A stretch of 64,000 bases of DNA from Gonatopus flavifemur. Its lineage: Eukaryota > Arthropoda > Insecta > Hymenoptera > Dryinidae. The notes beneath the pieces were generated by a model that did no database searches, was not told where the DNA came from, and saw only the letters and a program-made list of their open reading frames with translations. Made by a program: the position numbers and the translations under genes. The stretch spans positions 8,246,001 to 8,310,000 of the forward strand of contig JAFFJZ010000007.1 of assembly GCA_018340375.1 (NCBI GenBank). Reading direction: 5' to 3'. Each line of letters opens with the position of its first letter. Position 1 is the first letter of the stretch. Shown here piece by piece: positions 59,201 to 64,000 of the stretch.

Positions 59201-61540
59201 GCCATCGCATCGCTACTATAATTGATATCATGATTCTCACTAGATTTCCTCTCGGCACCGACGAACTTATGTCTTTAATTATTAATTGAATCGAACGGAT
59301 AGAAACTCGGATCTCCGGGCGTTACGAGTAATGACGTACGTGGTTTCTAATCCTGATTATATTAAATGAGATCCCGAAACCGTTTCAAATAGATTCTTGA
59401 GGTAATGAACGTTGCTCGATCATCTTCTTTTCAATTAAATGTCGTATTCTTCTTTGTATAGAAAAAATAATTAACTCATTAAGGATCATGTTACATCTTG
59501 TATGCAACAAAATTGAATCTGATGAAGAATTTGTGATTACAGAAGTTGCAGATTCCATGCTTTGACAAGTCCGAGGTAGTGGCAAATTTTAATTAATCAC
59601 CATATGTGCGGTGTATCTTTGGAGCTTATATTTCAGACGAATACCTTTGAGATTATGAGGTTTTTAATTAATTTATCCTGCGTCTTTGATCACATATGTG
59701 AAACACGGTTTTTTTTCAAATATTTTTCCTCATTCCCAATGCCTTTAATTTGTGATGCTCACATTAAAATAATTTGAAATTTATCGAAAGAGATTTCAAA
59801 ATATGAGATGAATTTTTTTCCTTATTTGGAAAAGATCGAAGGGAGGAGTGACGGCTTTCAAATTTAAACTATAGTCCTAAAGACTAAAACGAAAACTATT
59901 ATAGTTGTGAAATTCTTCTCCCAAAAACTACAGCAGTTTTTCTTATCTTTTTGGAGTCAATACTCAAAACACTCAACTTTTCCTCAAAACATGAAAAAAT
60001 CACAATGTAAATGTAGTGATCAACTTACAACAATTTTTTAAAATTCAGAACAGCGGTTAGAAGAAAATATTCCTATGGCATACGATGGATCGTGGATGGA
60101 ATGCGTTACACGAATCCCGCAGAGGTTATCAATAGGCGATGTTATAAATCAATGTCATAAATGAACAAGGTAAAGTATTTGTTTCAATGCGCAACATGAG
60201 CAGAGTTTAATGAAAGCCAATTACAAAACACAAAGGTGAAATTCGAAATAATCAAAACTGACATTGTTTTCGTATCAACCGGATGACAAATCCACATCAT
60301 TCTCATGGTGTTCATCAAATTCACATCCCTAACGAACATTGTTCAATGGATAACATATTCTCGATGATACACCGTTGTATCATACGCCGCTATACACTCT
60401 ATAATAATCAAACGCCTCCGTGGATTTAATCATTTCTATTACAGGGAGTCTTGATAATTGCATATGTATTACAAAGAGGAACCCATCAGTAACGAATTGT
60501 TGTCATACGAGATCAGAGAGAAGCCTGGATCAATGAGGAATCAATATTATTGACATATATCAATCGTATCAACATAAATCAGAATATTTATATGAAACTT
60601 CCCTGACGAGTCTTGATTCTTCATTCCTTTTCAAGTTTCGAATAACTCATATTCCCTTCAACTCCAACCCTTTGAAAATTGAAGATAAAGTGCTTCCGTA
60701 TCTTATGTTTTGAAATCTCTCGTGAAGTTATTTTACAAAACATTCGTTTGAAGAGACGTTAAACCTTTCAGATGGAGGGTCTTCATTTTGTAGGAAATGA
60801 ATCAATGACAGTTGAAGATACTTCAACCGATCCGAACAGACGGATTTTTTTCATCCCGTTTCATGTTTGACGAGTTATCAAGTAGTACGTGAACATCAAA
60901 GTTGGTTGGTGCAATCTTCACTGATGGCTTCGATTTTATTTTTTCCCCGCCGGAGTTATTCGTACGGTGAGTGAGATCTTTTTGGATTATCGGAGGAGTT
61001 TTTATCCTTATTTCGATGAGAATTCATAATGATGTGAGAAGAATGGGGGAAATCGTCTGCTCGTTTTTCTCTCAGATCGATGGATGTGTATATATACATA
61101 AAATGCACTTCAATTTATTGGAAAATTATAAAGCGCAGCCAGAAATTCAAGATGAGATGATAGAATACCTCATTTGATACGAATCATTTGAACGATTCAC
61201 GTTAGGTTGAGAGTTTTCCAATTGATTGAATCTAGGGAAACTATTGAGGTTTCATAAGGAAGGATTTCTTATCTCATAACAATGAGATTGTGTTTCGGTT
61301 TTCACATTTTTCATAAATTTTCTGGAGTTGTATCCGAACCATACCGTTTATTTGACTTGCATAGAGTGGGAAACCATTGAGATCTTGTGTGAAAAGTCAA
61401 GAGAAGTGAATGTTAGGATTCGAATTCATAATATCATAACGATAGGAAGAGTGTGTCTGTAGTATGAAAATTATATCATACAAAATACTATCTTTGTGGA
61501 TCGATTCTTGTAGAGAGACACAAATTTCATGTTTGGCCAC
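56220..61540. other. No gene established; long unique stretch
   Basis: The longest element-poor part of the window. 57300-57580 has a 93-codon frame over GGCAAAGACTG / CCAGG motif text that looks like old repeat. 58850-59250 is pyrimidine-rich and GC-richer, with CACACACA, and could be a transcript leader, but there is no coding exon beside it. Confidence 0.4.
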
Positions 61541-61662
61541 CATACAGGAGTTTACAAACGGGCCAATAATGGTCTATCATTGGGCCATTGCTGTAATAAA
61601 ACAATCGAGAATTGACAGCCATTGATAGTCCATCAATAGTTAACTGCTGGATGATAACTTAG

Positions 61663-61682
61663 CCCCCCTCCCCCACCCTCCC
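61663..61682 (-). other. G-quadruplex-forming tract (minus strand)
   Basis: Four C runs of 6, 5, 3 and 3 separated by single bases on the plus strand give a textbook G4 motif (loops of one base) on the minus strand. It is isolated in AT-rich DNA. Confidence 0.8.
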
Positions 61683-61979
61683 TAGTAATGACAGTCAATA
61701 ATTGGGATTGATAAAATCAATGATTGGCCCTATAATAGCACATCTCTGGGTCACAAATATTGTTTATCGCATGTTTGTATTAGCAACCGTTAATAGCAAC
61801 CGTTAATGGCTCATCCAAATAATGGTATGAAAGATATCTAATAGATATTCAATTCTCATGCAACAATTTTAGACAGCTTTTACAGGTCATGTTTGTTGGG
61901 TCATCAGATTTATCAGAACTTCTTTCTGATAATTGCCATATCCTTTCTAATTACTTTATGATAAATCAATCTTGATTTC

Positions 61980-63097
61980 CCCATAAACATGAACATCTCC
62001 AAGATATCTTGAAGATATCTTTTGAAAGACATCTACAAGATATATCAAAAAGACATTTTGAAGATATCTTTTGAAAGACATCTTGAAGATATATCGGAAA
62101 GATATCTAAAAGAAAAAAAAATCTAAAAGACATCTTCTCGATATGTCTTAAAGATGTCTTTCAAAAGATATGTTTAAGACGTTTTGCCAAATGTATCTCT
62201 AAGAACAGCAGTTTTGAGGTTATGAGTGCGTATGGATAACACTTCAAATGTCTTTGTTCACAATCAAATTGCGAAGAAGGTGAATCCATTCATAGATTAA
62301 AAGCTTGAATGTAAATACTCACAAATTCTGTGAAAAGTACGATTTTGTAACCTTGCAGTGCTAGCACTAAAAGTAACGAATCTCCAAGTCACAATATTTT
62401 GCGAATTATTGAACTTCTTACGTTGAATTTTATGTACGGCCTTCGTGTACGGTGATTTTATCAAATTCTCATTCACATTTACTAATAAGTTGTTTTTCAA
62501 TAACAGTGAGAAAAAAAAATTTGAAGGTATTTATGATATTCATCAGACACTCACGATCACTGGATCATGTACTTCAATATATTTCACCAAATTCATCAAA
62601 CTGTTCAAGTTTTAAGCACAATCAACTTATCTTATACTTGTATATGTAATAAACACCTTGTTCAAAAGATCACTTCTACTCTGAAAATATACACCGCTGA
62701 CATTATATCTCGCTGTCATATCAACAATTATGAGCACCGTCATCAAATTGGCCGTATGGCTCAGGTCATTGAATCGTAGGTACGTCGTGAAATGTCCGGG
62801 TTCGAATCTCGCAACCCCAAGAATCCGAAATGAAGTGAAATTTGTATGACTGAGAGAGGGGATCAAAAGAAAAGAAAGGAGGAAGAAGAAGACAAAGAGG
62901 GGAGAATTTCTTTCATGCACGATTCAAGATTTTTTAAGATATTTATGAATTCTTCAAAACATTTTTAAGACTTCCACCAGACCTTCTTTAGATATCCTAA
63001 ACTCATCGAAATCAGTCGCATAAGACATCTTTTAGATTTCTAAAAGACATCTTTCAATCTTTTAGATATCTATAAGATGTCTTTTTGTTTGATTGGG
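61980..63097. mobile_element. 1.1-kb CCC/GGG element with TT duplication and AAGACATCTT arrays
   Basis: It starts CCCCATAAACATGAACATCT and ends GTCTTTTTGTTTGATTGGG, an imperfect inverted repeat. TT precedes (61978-61979) and follows it (63098-63099). Both ends carry arrays of AAGATATCTTTTGAAAGACA-type repeats (61990-62180 and 62935-63085) in opposite orientation. The middle (62200-62930) has a tRNA-like segment and no gene. Confidence 0.65.
62750..62822 (+). other. tRNA-like segment with A and B box
   Basis: TGGCTCAGGTC (A-box-like, 62757-62767) is followed 42 nt later by GGTTCGAATCT (B box, 62799-62809). The T stem CCGGG/CTCGC pairs at four of five positions. The acceptor stem does not pair, so a tRNA-derived relic is more likely than a working tRNA. 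Confidence 0.45.
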
Positions 63098-63099
63098 TT

Positions 63100-64000
63100 G
63101 TCACACAGTATTGGGCTATGCTTGGTGCAGCACCAGGAATCAACTGCTGACCATTCAACATCAGTCCTATATCGACTGATCATTGGTTGTGTTTTCATTA
63201 ATTGACTTCCTGCAAGGGCATTAACGTTAAATGCATATAAATTTTGGTTATCACGAACAAAATAAATAAAGACCCATGCAGGTATTGCCAAGACTGAAAA
63301 AAACACAAGCTTGTCCCAAGGTTGGCACATGGGTCAGAAACAAACCTCCGTGAAGAAAAATTGGTCCAATATTGTTCCATGATTGTCCCGTTGCTCCCAA
63401 TGGATAGTCAGTCATGATACATTTGTTAATATTTTTGAAATGATCACTACATTTACCACAAGCTTGGTACAAGTATAAAAATCGAGCATTCGTTGAGAAC
63501 AATTGTGCCAATATTGCCCACATGAGTGGCACAATGTTTATGAATATTGACTGAATTTTGAATTGACAATGGCTGAAGACTTGGGGATCACCATCGGGCC
63601 AGGACTGGCCCGATCTTCCTGCCATAATTGATCCTAGACACTAGTTTTACACACCAAGCTAGATGTTATTGATCTAAGTAAGGATAGAACTTTACTTAAT
63701 GGCAATAGGATACTTTTAAATATAATCATACACGGAGATCAACTGATTTTGAAGAACTCTTCATAGAATTTTAGGATGTCTGGCTCATTTTGAAGACGAT
63801 TTTGATGAAACTTTGCAGCTTTTCAAATATAAGCATTTCAAACATCTGACGTTTAGTTTAAGCATAATTCAACAATGGAATCAAAATTGATTGAAATATC
63901 AAAGAACGCAAGTTTTCCAATGACCACACAAGCTTGTCCCAGTCTTGTCACATTTTTTCTATCGTTTTAGGCTAATTCATGTATGGTATTCTGAGGGAGA
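63100..64000. repeat. TTGGC/CAAG palindrome-rich repeat region, runs off the window
   Basis: Motifs such as CGGGCCAGGACTGGCCCG, TTGTCCCAAGGTTGG, CACAAGCTTGGTACAAG and ATTGGTCCAATATTG recur, as at 43290-43943. A 124-codon minus-strand frame (63251-63625) is built from these repeats and has no domain. Confidence 0.4.

Noticed and set aside
61540..61860. Element with GGGCCATTG/CAATGGCCC motifs
   Set aside because: Short palindromic words recur but I could not define ends or a target duplication.
63251..63625. 124-codon minus-strand frame
   Set aside because: It is formed by TTGGC/CAAG palindromic repeats and has no recognisable domain.
1..64000. CRISPR array, operons or other prokaryotic features
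   Set aside because: The repeats are imperfect, inverted and transposon-like, and the sequence has eukaryotic transposons; nothing fits a bacterial or phage genome.

Overview
The window looks like AT-rich, non-coding DNA from an insect nuclear genome. The grounds are two decayed mariner elements (one with the motifs I associate with the mellifera group), a decayed R1-like LINE, hAT and TA-flanked miniature elements, and long microsatellites. The high miniature-element load and the shared terminus CACGGAGA fit a hymenopteran such as a parasitoid wasp, but that is inference. I find no convincing host gene. The only multi-motif proteins visible are broken transposases and LINE pieces, so this is an intergenic region or a very large intron.

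Layout. 1-8.3 kb is a nest of miniature elements around a 2.3-kb non-autonomous hAT element (214-2516) with an exact 8-bp target duplication. 8.3-25 kb is mostly unique AT-rich sequence carrying two inverted CATATATG-array elements (10421-10826, 13842-14162), a 138-bp hAT miniature element (15070-15207) and scattered TA-flanked elements. 25.1-28.5 kb holds a 318-bp element and a 2.6-kb element that contains a palindrome with arms of about 0.8 kb. 31.2-37.1 kb holds a 5-kb inverted-repeat composite (31870-36869) that contains an 1.1-kb palindrome, two near-perfect 285-bp hairpins and a 120-bp minisatellite. 37-41.9 kb and 44.7-46.3 kb are largely unique. 41.9-44.1 kb carries LINE remnants. 47.2-54.1 kb is dense with nested elements around two mariners (47550-49365, 52662-54145), each broken by a smaller element. 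54.9-56.2 kb and 62-63.1 kb are further element clusters. 56.2-61.5 kb is largely unique.

Main result. At least 17 small or mid-sized inverted-repeat elements begin with CCC and end with GGG (a few with one or two end bases mutated, one read with an extra T/A outside), and are flanked by 2-bp direct repeats that differ from copy to copy (GT, GA, AG, TT, TG, CA, CC, AT, TA). Four of them interrupt a sequence whose intact form can be deduced: two mariner reading frames, an AGCAAA-array element, and the partner terminus of a TACACTGAG element. In all four, removing the element plus one 2-bp copy restores the host sequence exactly. This points to one transposition mechanism with 2-bp, non-TA-specific duplication serving many unrelated-looking families. 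A second, separate group shares TA target sites and CACGGAGA-like ends.

Coordinates of repeats were read by eye, so ends may be off by one or two bases. No alignment or database search was run.
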